From Saprospiraceae bacterium (GTDB lineage: Bacteria > Bacteroidota > Bacteroidia > Chitinophagales > Saprospiraceae): a stretch of 64,000 bases of DNA. The first letter of the stretch is position 1; every line of letters starts with the position of its first letter. Shown in pieces: positions 9,701 through 18,612 of the stretch. The notes below the pieces were generated by a model. It searched no databases and had not been told where the DNA came from. It was given only the letters and a program-made list of their open reading frames with translations. The position numbers and the translations under genes are program-made. The stretch is taken from the NCBI GenBank assembly GCA_041392805.1, contig JAWKLJ010000001.1:744001-808000 (forward strand). The letters are read 5' to 3'.

Positions 9701-11533
9701 ATGCAAGAATCCTTACGCCCAATAATTTGTCTGCTTTTTTTTACCCTGATTCATCAAATGGTCTTTGCTCAACTGGCTGCACCTACTGGCTTGGTTGTCA
9801 AGGCTTATGATAGCCATGTTGAGTTACAATGGGAACCCAATGCGGAGCCTACGCTTCGGAACTACAAAATTTATGTCTCCGAAGATGGAGGGCAACAGTT
9901 TGAACTTTTGAAAAAAATCAACGCTAGTAATACCGATTATATTCATTTCATTGGCCGCCAAAATGCAGAGCATTTCTACAAAATCACCGCAGAGGATAAT
10001 ACCCTGAATGAAAGCCCTTTTTCGAGTACCATCGGTGCCACTACCTTTGAAATGACGGACGAGGCCCTACAAACCATGGTTCAGGAATATACCTTTCGCT
10101 ATTTCTGGGATTTTGCGCATCCGGTATCTGGCCTGGCCAGAGAACGCAATACGACTAGCACGGTTACTTCCGGTGGCTCAGGTTTTGGGATCATGGCTAT
10201 TCTTGTGGGCATTGAAAGGGCTTTTATTACCAGAGAACAAGGACTCGAACGCTTACTCAAAATCGTCAACTTTCTGGAAAGAGCAGATCGTTTTCACGGC
10301 GTTTTTCCACACTGGATGAATGGCGCAACTGGCAAAACGATTCCTTTTAGTGCCCTGGACAATGGCGGAGACTTGGTGGAAACGGCCTTCCTCATCCAAG
10401 GACTATTGACCGCCAGAGCCTATTTTAGCGAGGACAGCGCCGAAGCGGAGACCCTCCGCCAAAAAATAACAGCCATCTGGGAAGCGGTAGAATGGGATTG
10501 GTACTTGCAAAACAATGTATTGCTTTGGCATTGGTCGCCCAATAATGGATTTGCTATTAACCTCAAGATTCGGGGATACAACGAAGCCTTAATCATTTAC
10601 CTCCTGGCCATTGCCTCTCCCACCCACCCTATTCCTGCTCAAACCTATCATTCGGGTTGGGCTAGCAATAATTACCTCAATGGCACTACTTTTTTTGGCA
10701 TTACCCTCGACATTGGCCCCCTGAGAGGTGGCCCCCTCTTTTTTGCGCACTATTCTTTCCTGGGTTTTGATCCAAGAGAAAAAAAAGATGCCTATACCAA
10801 TTACTTTATTCACAATCGGAATCATACCCTGCTCAACCGAGCCTATTGCGCCTTTAATACCGGCAATTACCTTGGCTATAGCGATGTTTGTTGGGGGCTC
10901 ACTGCGAGTGATGATCCCTTTGGCTACTCGGCCCATGAGGCCTCACCCGGTCGCGACAATGGCACCTTGACCCCCACGGCAGCCCTTTCCTCCATGCCAT
11001 ATACCCCGGAGGAATCCATGGCAGCCCTCAAGCATTTTTACCGAGTGCTAGGCGATCGACTCTGGGGCAAATATGGCTTTTATGATGCTTTTAACCTTTC
11101 CCAGAATTGGTTTGCCAGTTCTTACCTGGCCATTGATCAGGGGCCCATTATCGGCATGATAGAGAACCACCGAACCGGCTTGCTTTGGAACCATTTCATG
11201 GAAAACCCAGAAATACAGCCAGCCTTGGATGCTATTGGTTTTGTACCTGATTCAACGGATATTATTATCGCTACAGAAACATTGGCCAAACCCTCACCCT
11301 CTTTTCAGGTGATTCCGAATCCTGCCAGGCAATTTATTCAAATCCAAACTTCTGCTGAATGGACACAATTTCAACTATTTAACTTCAATGGAGCGTGGAT
11401 AAAAACCTGGGATACCAACCTGGGATACCAGCCCTCCCTTCCCATTGGAAATTTACCCAATGGCGTTTACCTATTAAAAGGTAAAACGAAAACCCAACAG
11501 TTAGTAAGTCAGAAAATTATTATTCAACACTAG
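9701..11533 (+). CDS. GH144-like beta-1,2-glucanase, Fn3 and T9SS sorting domain
   Basis: This secreted enzyme belongs to the 'glucoamylase-like' (Pfam Glycoamylase) fold of GH144, a family of endo- or exo-beta-1,2-glucanases. I prefer ATG 9701 over the in-frame ATG at 9641, because it begins a clean signal peptide (MQESLRPIICLLFFTLIHQM, cleavage after VFAQ) and lies downstream of the promoter; the product is 610 residues. Domains: a fibronectin-III domain (about 25-115), the (alpha/alpha)6-barrel catalytic domain (about 120-530; FWDFAHPVSGLA, DNGGDLVETAFLIQGLL, RGYNEALIIYLLAIASPTHP, WGLTASDDPFGYSAHEASPG) and a type A T9SS C-terminal sorting domain (VIPNPARQFIQI...). It would therefore reach the cell surface or medium and cut long glucan first. 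Family assignment is by motif recall; linkage specificity is inferred. Confidence 0.85.
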   Translation: MQESLRPIICLLFFTLIHQMVFAQLAAPTGLVVKAYDSHVELQWEPNAEPTLRNYKIYVSEDGGQQFELLKKINASNTDYIHFIGRQNAEHFYKITAEDNTLNESPFSSTIGATTFEMTDEALQTMVQEYTFRYFWDFAHPVSGLARERNTTSTVTSGGSGFGIMAILVGIERAFITREQGLERLLKIVNFLERADRFHGVFPHWMNGATGKTIPFSALDNGGDLVETAFLIQGLLTARAYFSEDSAEAETLRQKITAIWEAVEWDWYLQNNVLLWHWSPNNGFAINLKIRGYNEALIIYLLAIASPTHPIPAQTYHSGWASNNYLNGTTFFGITLDIGPLRGGPLFFAHYSFLGFDPREKKDAYTNYFIHNRNHTLLNRAYCAFNTGNYLGYSDVCWGLTASDDPFGYSAHEASPGRDNGTLTPTAALSSMPYTPEESMAALKHFYRVLGDRLWGKYGFYDAFNLSQNWFASSYLAIDQGPIIGMIENHRTGLLWNHFMENPEIQPALDAIGFVPDSTDIIIATETLAKPSPSFQVIPNPARQFIQIQTSAEWTQFQLFNFNGAWIKTWDTNLGYQPSLPIGNLPNGVYLLKGKTKTQQLVSQKIIIQH

Positions 11534-11594
11534 AACATCTTGGCTAAATCCACCTTCTTTTTATTTAGCCAGCTTGTCTAACAAAAGCCAAAAA

Positions 11595-14330
11595 ATGATG
11601 CGAAATTATTTACTCATCCTCCTTTTTATGTGCTGTACAATGACCATTACCTATGGACAGGTAGTCGTCTTAGAAGATTTTGAAAATGGAGCTGCGCTCC
11701 CATGGAATGGTAGCTTCGGCGATGGCGTGTTCACCGTTGTTGAAAACCCCGCCATTGCAGACACCCTCAACGATCCATTGATGATCAACCGCAGTGATAG
11801 CTGTGGTTCCTACATGAAGGAAGAAGGCAAAAGCTTCAGCTTGTTGATTGCGGTCATGGATACACCTATGGATCTAACCACCATGAACAAGTTCAAAATT
11901 CAGGTCAATGCCCCCGTTGCCAGTTCTTTTTTGTTCAAACTGGAAGGAACGGGCGAGGCCATGGAAATTCGAAAAAACATTGCGGTTACTAACAAGTGGA
12001 TTGAGTACACTTTTGATTTTAGTGCTGCTGCAAGTTTTACAACCATTAACAAGATCATCATCTTTTTTGATCCAGGTAATGGCCCAAGTAGCGACACTTA
12101 TTTATTTGATAACATCACGGTAGAGGCTGCAGACGAATGTGCTGGAACGGTACCTGATCCTAGCATTTTCGATGACTTTGAATGCCAACGAAATACCACC
12201 TATGGCAATCCCGGTTACCTTGATATTGTGCCTGTAGATAATCCTGACCCTTCCGGCATTAACACCAGTGCAAAAGTGGGGAAATACACCGATACGGGTG
12301 GATCCTTCCATGCCCTGGTCATGAATAATGGCGGGCCGATCGACCTGAATACTAAAAATGTCGTAAAACTTAAAGTCTGGGCACCTGTAGCTGGTCGTTT
12401 GCTCGTCAAGTTAGAAGCAGGAGGTTCTCCAGCGATTGAAAGAGATGCGCAGGTAGAAACCCTGAATACTTGGGTGGAATATTCCATCGACTTTAGTGAT
12501 CAGGCGGGTGCCAGTCACAATTCCCTCGTCGTTTTCTTCAATGCTGGCCAGACACCTGGCGCGAATGATGTTTATTACGTTGATGATATCCGTTGGGAAG
12601 AGGCGCCCTCTGGTGCTAGCATAGAGGATTTTGAAGGAGGTGCCAAGTTATTCTGGGAGCCACTCAGCGGCAATAATGCCCTACATGGTACGTTCTCTGT
12701 TATTACCAACCCAGATCAATCAGGTGTGAATACCACCGCAGATATTGGTTCTTATACCAAAGGTACGTCCAACTTCAGTACGCTCACCGGTCTATTGTTG
12801 AATGGACTGGACCTCTCCACCTTCTCGCAGCTTAACCTCCAAGTATGGGCCCCTGCGGGCGCTACCGAGGTGACGATGCAACTACAGAGCCCGACCCAAG
12901 GCACCAAGGAAGTTACCCGAGCGATCACCGCAACAGAGACTTGGATCGATCTGAATTTTAATTTTGACGAATTCTCCACAATTACAGACTTTCAGCAGGT
13001 CAATCTTTTATTTGATCCTGGTACACCTTCCAGTAATACCTACTACTTTGACAACCTGTCGCAGGGTACTGGCACCGTCGATCCTTGTGAAGGGGTCGAA
13101 CCAGTCGCCAACCTCATCGATGACTTTGCCTGCCAACGCAATGTGCCCATTACAGGAGGCGCTAATAGACTAGAAGTCGTTAACAATCCTGTTCCTGGAG
13201 GGCTTAAGCCTGATCCTTTGGATAAGGTGGGAAAATATACCGATCCGATGGACCAATTTTCTGCCTTAGTATTCAACTATGGCGAGAAGATTGATTTATC
13301 TATCAACAACCAATTGGCCATTAAAATATGGTCACCTAAGATTGTTCCACTTGGTTTCAAATTAGAAGGTGGCAGTAGCGCTGCAGTGGAAAAAGTAGTT
13401 GATGTAACGGCAACGGAAGGATGGGTAGAATATGTGGTTGACTTCAGCGACCAAGCCATGGAAGACCATCAGCGGGTGGTTATTTTCTTTAATTTTGCCC
13501 AGGTATCTGATGTAGAAGATGTTTATTATGTTGATGATGTAGCTTGGAGAAGATTGCCTTTAGACGGATGTATCGCTGATTTTGAAAACCCTGACTTTTC
13601 TCCTACTACTTGGGGATATTTTGCTAATGGTTCAGGCGACGGAACGGAATTCGCTATTCTTCCTAATCCAGATAAAAGTGGCATTAATACCAGTGATAAT
13701 GTAGGCTTTTTCTTCGAATCCAGCGATGCTACCCAAAATTTTGCGGGTATGTTTACCGATCCTGCTGCACCAATGACCCTACCGATCGATAATAAGACGG
13801 TACGTATGAAAGTGTGGATGGACGCCGCCGCCAGAATTGCTGTTAAATTAGAAAGGGGAATCAATACGCCTAACTCAGGTGATGTCTTTGCCGAATATAC
13901 AACACCCGGCCAATGGCAAGAATTGACCTGGGATTATACCGCCGTTCTAGAGGATAAAGCCCTGCATCAACGCCTTACCCTGATTTTCAATTTTGATGCC
14001 GTACCATCTGAGGATAAAACTTATTACTTCGATGATATTGTGATCGGAAATGAAACCTGTAATTTAGTTGGTCTATTTACCCCTATCAAGGTTGAGCAAC
14101 TTAATATCAGTCCAAATCCTGCCATTGACCAGCTTTGGGTGAATAATACGCAGGATGCCTCCTTTTTTATCATCCACGACATGATGGGCCGTCCTTTGGG
14201 CAGTACACAGATCAATGGACAAGAAAAGGTTCAACTTGATATTAGTACCCTCGGCCAAGGCATTTATTTGCTCACGGCATACAATCGCAAAGGTGAACTC
14301 ATTGCCAATGCCCGTTTTGTGAAACAATAG
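11595..14330 (+). CDS. Five-module secreted protein with T9SS sorting domain, probable glycan binder
   Basis: The protein has 911 residues from ATG 11595 (a second ATG follows at 11598; the in-frame TTG at 11574 is unlikely). The signal peptide is MMRNYLLILLFMCCTMTITYG. The body is five diverged repeats of about 155-170 residues. Each opens with an acidic aromatic motif (LEDFENG, FDDFECQRN, IEDFEGG, IDDFACQRN, IADFENPD), then NPDxSGxNTS..VGxYT, then a conserved WVEYxxDFS...VVFFNxGQ...YYVDDI strand pattern. This looks like a beta-sandwich of carbohydrate-binding-module type. Modules 2 and 4 form one subtype (DFxCQRN) and 1, 3 and 5 another. The end is a T9SS type A sorting domain (LNISPNPAIDQLWV...). 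It sits between two GH144 genes, so surface binding of the same glucan is the natural guess. I do not recognise a named family and assign no catalytic role. Confidence 0.8.
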   Translation: MMRNYLLILLFMCCTMTITYGQVVVLEDFENGAALPWNGSFGDGVFTVVENPAIADTLNDPLMINRSDSCGSYMKEEGKSFSLLIAVMDTPMDLTTMNKFKIQVNAPVASSFLFKLEGTGEAMEIRKNIAVTNKWIEYTFDFSAAASFTTINKIIIFFDPGNGPSSDTYLFDNITVEAADECAGTVPDPSIFDDFECQRNTTYGNPGYLDIVPVDNPDPSGINTSAKVGKYTDTGGSFHALVMNNGGPIDLNTKNVVKLKVWAPVAGRLLVKLEAGGSPAIERDAQVETLNTWVEYSIDFSDQAGASHNSLVVFFNAGQTPGANDVYYVDDIRWEEAPSGASIEDFEGGAKLFWEPLSGNNALHGTFSVITNPDQSGVNTTADIGSYTKGTSNFSTLTGLLLNGLDLSTFSQLNLQVWAPAGATEVTMQLQSPTQGTKEVTRAITATETWIDLNFNFDEFSTITDFQQVNLLFDPGTPSSNTYYFDNLSQGTGTVDPCEGVEPVANLIDDFACQRNVPITGGANRLEVVNNPVPGGLKPDPLDKVGKYTDPMDQFSALVFNYGEKIDLSINNQLAIKIWSPKIVPLGFKLEGGSSAAVEKVVDVTATEGWVEYVVDFSDQAMEDHQRVVIFFNFAQVSDVEDVYYVDDVAWRRLPLDGCIADFENPDFSPTTWGYFANGSGDGTEFAILPNPDKSGINTSDNVGFFFESSDATQNFAGMFTDPAAPMTLPIDNKTVRMKVWMDAAARIAVKLERGINTPNSGDVFAEYTTPGQWQELTWDYTAVLEDKALHQRLTLIFNFDAVPSEDKTYYFDDIVIGNETCNLVGLFTPIKVEQLNISPNPAIDQLWVNNTQDASFFIIHDMMGRPLGSTQINGQEKVQLDISTLGQGIYLLTAYNRKGELIANARFVKQ

Positions 14331-14355
14331 TTGCGCTATTTTCTCTGCGCACTCC

Positions 14356-14403
14356 GCGTATCTCTGTGTAACTCCGCTCTGGCTGGGTTACGCAGAGACG
14401 CGC
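14356..14403. repeat. GTTACGCAGAG palindrome, copy 1
   Basis: Imperfect inverted repeat between two genes of the locus: GCGTATCTCTGTGTAAC (14356-14372) pairs with GTTACGCAGAGACGCGC (14387-14403). The same sequence type recurs at 55526-55668. It resembles the scattered 'ctctgcgtaac' palindromes common between genes in Bacteroidota. It could attenuate transcription between the modular protein and the second GH144 gene. Confidence 0.65.
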
Positions 14404-14473
14404 TGAGGTTTAGCACCTGCACCACCCTAACGTTTATTACCTCCTCTCTTGGGAATGATAAAAAAAGCTGAAT

Positions 14474-15886
14474 ATGAAATATTTGCCCTTAAGCTTTGGG
14501 TTAAGCCTGTGTTTGCTTTTTGCCTGTACAAATAATACCATTTCAAAAGAAACACCACCTGCTATCGTTAACCCAGGCTTCAGCTTGGATGAATTACAAC
14601 TGCGCACGTTTAATTGGTTCTGGGAACTAGCTGATTCCAACAATTACCAAATACTCGATCGATACCCTAGTCGTACTTTTTCAAGTATTGCCGCAACCGG
14701 ATTCGGCCTGACCAGTTATTTAGTTGGTATAGAACGAAAGTTTATTAGCAGAGCACAAGCGGCCGAAAGGGTGTTGAAGACCTTAAAAGTATTGCACAGT
14801 CTGCCTCAAGGACCTGAAGCAGAAGGCGTAAGCGGCCACAAAGGCTTATTTTATCACTTCCTGACACTCGATAAAGCACAACGATACAAACAAGTGGAAT
14901 TATCCACCATCGATACCGGTTTACTGATGGCAGGTGTGCTCAGCGTCATGAGTTACTTCGACCAAGATACCGACCAAGAAAAGGACATCAGAGATCTGGC
15001 CGATGCCTTGTACCGCAGGGTTGAATGGGATTGGGCACTCAATGAGAACAATCGCCTTTCTATGGGATGGCACCCAGAAAAAGGCTATATTTCTGCAGAA
15101 TGGAAAGGCTATAATGAAGCCATAATCCTTTTGATAATGGCTATCGGCTCTCCCACCCACCCCATTCCGGCTGACGCTTGGGCTAAATGGTGCGAGACCT
15201 ATCAATGGGCCACCTTTCAGGGCCAGGAACACCTCAACTTCAGTCCCTTGTTTGGCCACCAATACAGCCACATGTATATTGACTTCCAAGGAATCCAAGA
15301 CCCTTACATGCGTGAAAAAGGGATCGATTATTTTGAAAACGCCAGAAGAGCAACCTATGCCAATCGGCAATACTGTATCGAAAATCCAATGGGGTTCACA
15401 GGCTATGGCGAAAACCAGTGGGGCCTTACCGCCTCCGATGGGCCCCGAGGAGAACCTCGAAAAGCAATGGTCGGCCAAAAGGAAGTCCAGTTTAGGACCT
15501 ACTGGGCCAGAGGAGCATCTAGCCTGCACATAAATGACGATGGCACCATTGCACCTACCGCCGCCGGAGGCTCCGTTCCCTTTGCCCCAGAGATTTGCAT
15601 CCCCGCTCTAAAATTCATGTGGGACCAACACTATGACAAACTGGTTGGTCCATACGGTTTTAAGGACGCCTTTAACCTCACATATACCTTTAGTGAAGGA
15701 AATGAAGCCGGCTGGTTCGACTATGACTACCTCGGCATCGACCAAGGCCCCATTTTAATCCAAATCGAAAACCATCGCTCTAAATTGATCTGGGAAGTCA
15801 TGAAGAAAAACCCCTACATCGTCGCCGGCCTAAAAAAAGCCGGATTCACCGGTGGCTGGCTGGAAAAGACCACCAGCCCCCATTGA
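14474..15886 (+). CDS. GH144-like beta-1,2-glucanase, lipoprotein
   Basis: This is the second GH144-type enzyme of the locus (470 residues), here a lipoprotein: signal MKYLPLSFGLSLCLLFAC with Cys18 as the lipidated residue. The catalytic barrel covers almost all of the mature protein: FNWFWELADS, ATGFGLTSYLVGIERKFISR, VELSTIDTGLLMAGVLS, RRVEWDWAL, KGYNEAIILLIMAIGSPTHP, QWGLTASDGP, GPYGFKDAFNLT and YLGIDQGPILIQIENHRS. It shares these motifs with the 9701 protein but has neither Fn3 nor sorting domain, suggesting a periplasmic or outer-membrane-anchored role, for example exo-release of sophorose from imported chains. The TGA stop codon is formed by the first ATTGAT unit of the repeat array that follows, so the 3' end may have been trimmed or altered by that insertion. 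Confidence 0.85.
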   Translation: MKYLPLSFGLSLCLLFACTNNTISKETPPAIVNPGFSLDELQLRTFNWFWELADSNNYQILDRYPSRTFSSIAATGFGLTSYLVGIERKFISRAQAAERVLKTLKVLHSLPQGPEAEGVSGHKGLFYHFLTLDKAQRYKQVELSTIDTGLLMAGVLSVMSYFDQDTDQEKDIRDLADALYRRVEWDWALNENNRLSMGWHPEKGYISAEWKGYNEAIILLIMAIGSPTHPIPADAWAKWCETYQWATFQGQEHLNFSPLFGHQYSHMYIDFQGIQDPYMREKGIDYFENARRATYANRQYCIENPMGFTGYGENQWGLTASDGPRGEPRKAMVGQKEVQFRTYWARGASSLHINDDGTIAPTAAGGSVPFAPEICIPALKFMWDQHYDKLVGPYGFKDAFNLTYTFSEGNEAGWFDYDYLGIDQGPILIQIENHRSKLIWEVMKKNPYIVAGLKKAGFTGGWLEKTTSPH

Positions 15887-16231
15887 TATTGATATTGATA
15901 TTGATATTGACATTGATATTGACATTGATATTGCCATTGAAAGCGCAGCGATGTAGCTGGAGCTACAGGCAGTCTTGGAAGTGGCAAGTTCACGAGCGGG
16001 GTGTTTTTTTGGACGCGGAGTTATTGGAGGGGGAGAGGTAGTGGAGGGTTGGCTTGGGCCTAGCTTTGAACCATATAAGGAATATAAGATCATATAAGAG
16101 GTGTCGAGACTTTATTGGAGGGTTGGGGCAAGCCCCAACGACACAGGAGACATTGAATTTGACATTGAATTTGACATTGATATTGACATTGAATTTGAAA
16201 TTGAATTTGCCATTGAAATTGAACCCAATCT
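15882..16231 (-). repeat. Hexamer-array element, copy 2, filling the gap before the GH3 gene
   Basis: The whole 345-bp gap is this element, inverted relative to the 39.3-39.9 kb copy. It has an ATTGAT/ATTGAC hexamer array at 15882-15940, a unique stretch, a core at about 16004-16139 that matches 39811-39943 almost base for base in reverse complement, and a second hexamer array (CATTGAATTTGA type) at 16148-16222 ending 10 bp before the ATG of the next gene. Open frames reading through it encode only simple repeats and are not counted as genes. Confidence 0.85.
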
Positions 16232-18487
16232 ATGAGTAACCAAAAAATATTCCTCAGCTTTTTGTTAATGATATGGATGATCATGGTATCAGCCTTATCC
16301 AACAAATTTGACTTAATCCCCAAAAGTACACCCGCCCCTAAAACCATCACCGAAAAAGTAGATTCTGTGCTTAAACGCATGAATCTAGAAGAAAAAATAG
16401 GTCAAATGACCTTGTTTACCAGTGATTGGGCTGTCACAGGGCCGACTATCAGGGATAATTACGAGGCGGACATCAAAGCAGGTAAAGTAGGCGCCATTTT
16501 TAATGCCCATACCGCCGCTTTTACCCGTCAACTCCAAAAGGTGGCGGTAGAAGAAACCAGGCTGGGAATCCCCCTGCTATTCGGTTATGATGTGATCCAT
16601 GGTCATAAGACGATCTTTCCCATTCCCTTGGGTGAGGCCGCCAGCTGGGACTTGGCTGCCGTAGAACGATCTGCCCGGGTAGCAGCAGCAGAAGCCACTG
16701 CTTCCGGTTTACATTGGACCTTCGCACCGATGGTTGATATTGCCCGCGATCCGCGCTGGGGTCGGGTGCTCGAAGGTGCTGGTGAAGACACCTACCTTGG
16801 CACCCAAATGGCGGTAGCCAGGGTCAAAGGCTTCCAGGGAGAGGACCTGGGCGCTGTGAACACCCTGCTCGCCTGTGCCAAACATTATGCCGCCTATGGC
16901 GCCGCCCAAGCGGGCCGGGATTACCATACCGTTGATATCTCTGAGCGGGTACTTCGAGAGGTCTATTTGCCACCTTTTCAGGCCATTGCAGCAGCAGGGG
17001 TTCGTACTTTTATGACCTCCTTTAATGAATATGATGGAGTACCTGCAACTGGAAATAAATTCTTGCTATCTGATGTCCTCCGAGGAGAATGGGGTTTCAA
17101 AGGCTTTGTGGTAACAGACTATACTTCCATTAACGAAATGGTGCCACATGGCATCGTCGCCAATGAAAAAGAGGCCGGAGAATTGGCGCTCAATGCTGGA
17201 GTTGACATGGACATGCAGGGAGCCGTTTATTACCAATACTTACAACAATCGCTGAAGGAAGGAAAAATCAAACTATCGCATATCGATGAGGCCGTCCGGC
17301 GGATTCTCCGACTCAAATTTGAGCTGGGTTTGTTTGATGATCCTTATCGTTATAGTGATGAGGAAAGAGAAAAGGCAGTCGTTTTTTCGGCAGCCAACCA
17401 GCAGGCGGCCAGGGAAGTAGCGCGACAATCCATCGTATTGTTGAAAAATGAAAAACAGACCTTGCCCTTGTCAAAAAACAGCAAAACCCTCGCGCTCATC
17501 GGCCCTTTATCTGATAATAAAACGGAATTGATTGGATCCTGGTCTGCCGCAGGTGATGGTCAACAAGCTGTTTCTTTACTAGAGGGCATCCGTGCCAAAC
17601 TTGGCGCAGACACCAAGGTGCTCCAGGCCCAAGGTTGCGACTTTGAAAATCCCTCCAAAGAAGGCTTTGAGGCAGCACTGGTCATAGCCAGCCAGGCCGA
17701 TGCTATTATCTTAGCAGTGGGAGAAAAAGCCTCGATGAGCGGGGAGGCCGCCAGTCGTTCAGCGATCAGCTTACCGGGTGTGCAAGCTGATTTATTGATG
17801 GCCTTGGCCGCGATGGGCAAGCCGCTGATTGTGGTACTGATGAATGGCCGCCCCTTGGCCATTCCGGAGGTCCAGGAAAAAGCCAGCGCCATCTTAGAGA
17901 CTTGGTTTTTGGGCACCCAGGCTGGCCATGCCATTGCCGATGTCCTGTTTGGCGATTACAATCCATCGGGCAAGCTTCCCATGACTTTCCCACAAAGTGT
18001 AGGGCAGGTTCCTATTTTTTACAATATGAAAAATACGGGCCGACCCTTTCAAGCCCAAAACAAATATACCAGCAAATACCTGGATGTACCCAATGAACCG
18101 CTTTATCCCTTTGGTTATGGTCTGAGTTATACCAACTTTCAATATGGCACCATCCAGTTGGATAAAAAGACTTTTACTATTAAAGAAGCATTGAATATTC
18201 AGGTTGATCTAATGAATACCGGAGCTATAGCAGGCGAAGAGGTCGTGCAGCTATACGTCAGGGATTTGGTGGGGAGTGTGACCCGCCCAGTGAAAGAACT
18301 GAAAGGTTTTCAGAAGGTTTTGCTGCAAGCAGGCGAAAAAAAAGTGATCCGCTTTCGGCTTACAGCTGACGACCTTCGATTTTATGACGCCTCCATGCGT
18401 TTCGTAGCTGAGCCCGGCACCTTTGAGCTATTCGTGGGTGGTGATTCGGCGACCAAATCTTCCGTACAAGTGATCCTAACGAAGTAA
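16232..18487 (+). CDS. GH3 beta-glucosidase (BglX-like)
   Basis: This 751-residue GH3 enzyme trims oligosaccharides to glucose, probably in the periplasm. It has an N-terminal signal or anchor (FLSFLLMIWMIMVSALS), the GH3 N-domain with GYDVIHGHKTIFP (118-130), ARDPRWGRVLEGAGEDTYLG, KHYAAYGAAQAGRDYHTVDIS, and nucleophile Asp296 in FKGFVVTDYTSI. The C-domain contains MSGEAASRSAISLPG, and a Fn3-like domain ends it (GEEVVQLYVRDLVGSVTRPVKEL). It is the BglX type without a PA14 insert, unlike the GH3 at 1588-4239. Known GH3 enzymes that accept beta-1,2-linked sophorooligosaccharides have this architecture and occur beside GH144 genes, which fits the neighbours here. Linkage preference is inferred from context. 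Confidence 0.92.
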   Translation: MSNQKIFLSFLLMIWMIMVSALSNKFDLIPKSTPAPKTITEKVDSVLKRMNLEEKIGQMTLFTSDWAVTGPTIRDNYEADIKAGKVGAIFNAHTAAFTRQLQKVAVEETRLGIPLLFGYDVIHGHKTIFPIPLGEAASWDLAAVERSARVAAAEATASGLHWTFAPMVDIARDPRWGRVLEGAGEDTYLGTQMAVARVKGFQGEDLGAVNTLLACAKHYAAYGAAQAGRDYHTVDISERVLREVYLPPFQAIAAAGVRTFMTSFNEYDGVPATGNKFLLSDVLRGEWGFKGFVVTDYTSINEMVPHGIVANEKEAGELALNAGVDMDMQGAVYYQYLQQSLKEGKIKLSHIDEAVRRILRLKFELGLFDDPYRYSDEEREKAVVFSAANQQAAREVARQSIVLLKNEKQTLPLSKNSKTLALIGPLSDNKTELIGSWSAAGDGQQAVSLLEGIRAKLGADTKVLQAQGCDFENPSKEGFEAALVIASQADAIILAVGEKASMSGEAASRSAISLPGVQADLLMALAAMGKPLIVVLMNGRPLAIPEVQEKASAILETWFLGTQAGHAIADVLFGDYNPSGKLPMTFPQSVGQVPIFYNMKNTGRPFQAQNKYTSKYLDVPNEPLYPFGYGLSYTNFQYGTIQLDKKTFTIKEALNIQVDLMNTGAIAGEEVVQLYVRDLVGSVTRPVKELKGFQKVLLQAGEKKVIRFRLTADDLRFYDASMRFVAEPGTFELFVGGDSATKSSVQVILTK

Positions 18488-18612
18488 CCCCAAGGCCAAA
18501 ACAGGCACCAAACCCGCAGGGATGATCCCTCGGCATACTTATAAAAAAGGCCGGTGGACCTGGCAGATAAACCAAAATATGGCATACGCTCCACCATCAA
18601 AAATGAAAGTTT

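Noticed and set aside
15830..16380. Short open frames through the 15.9-16.2 kb repeat
   Set aside because: Same repeat family; they overlap the ends of real genes and encode only simple repeats.
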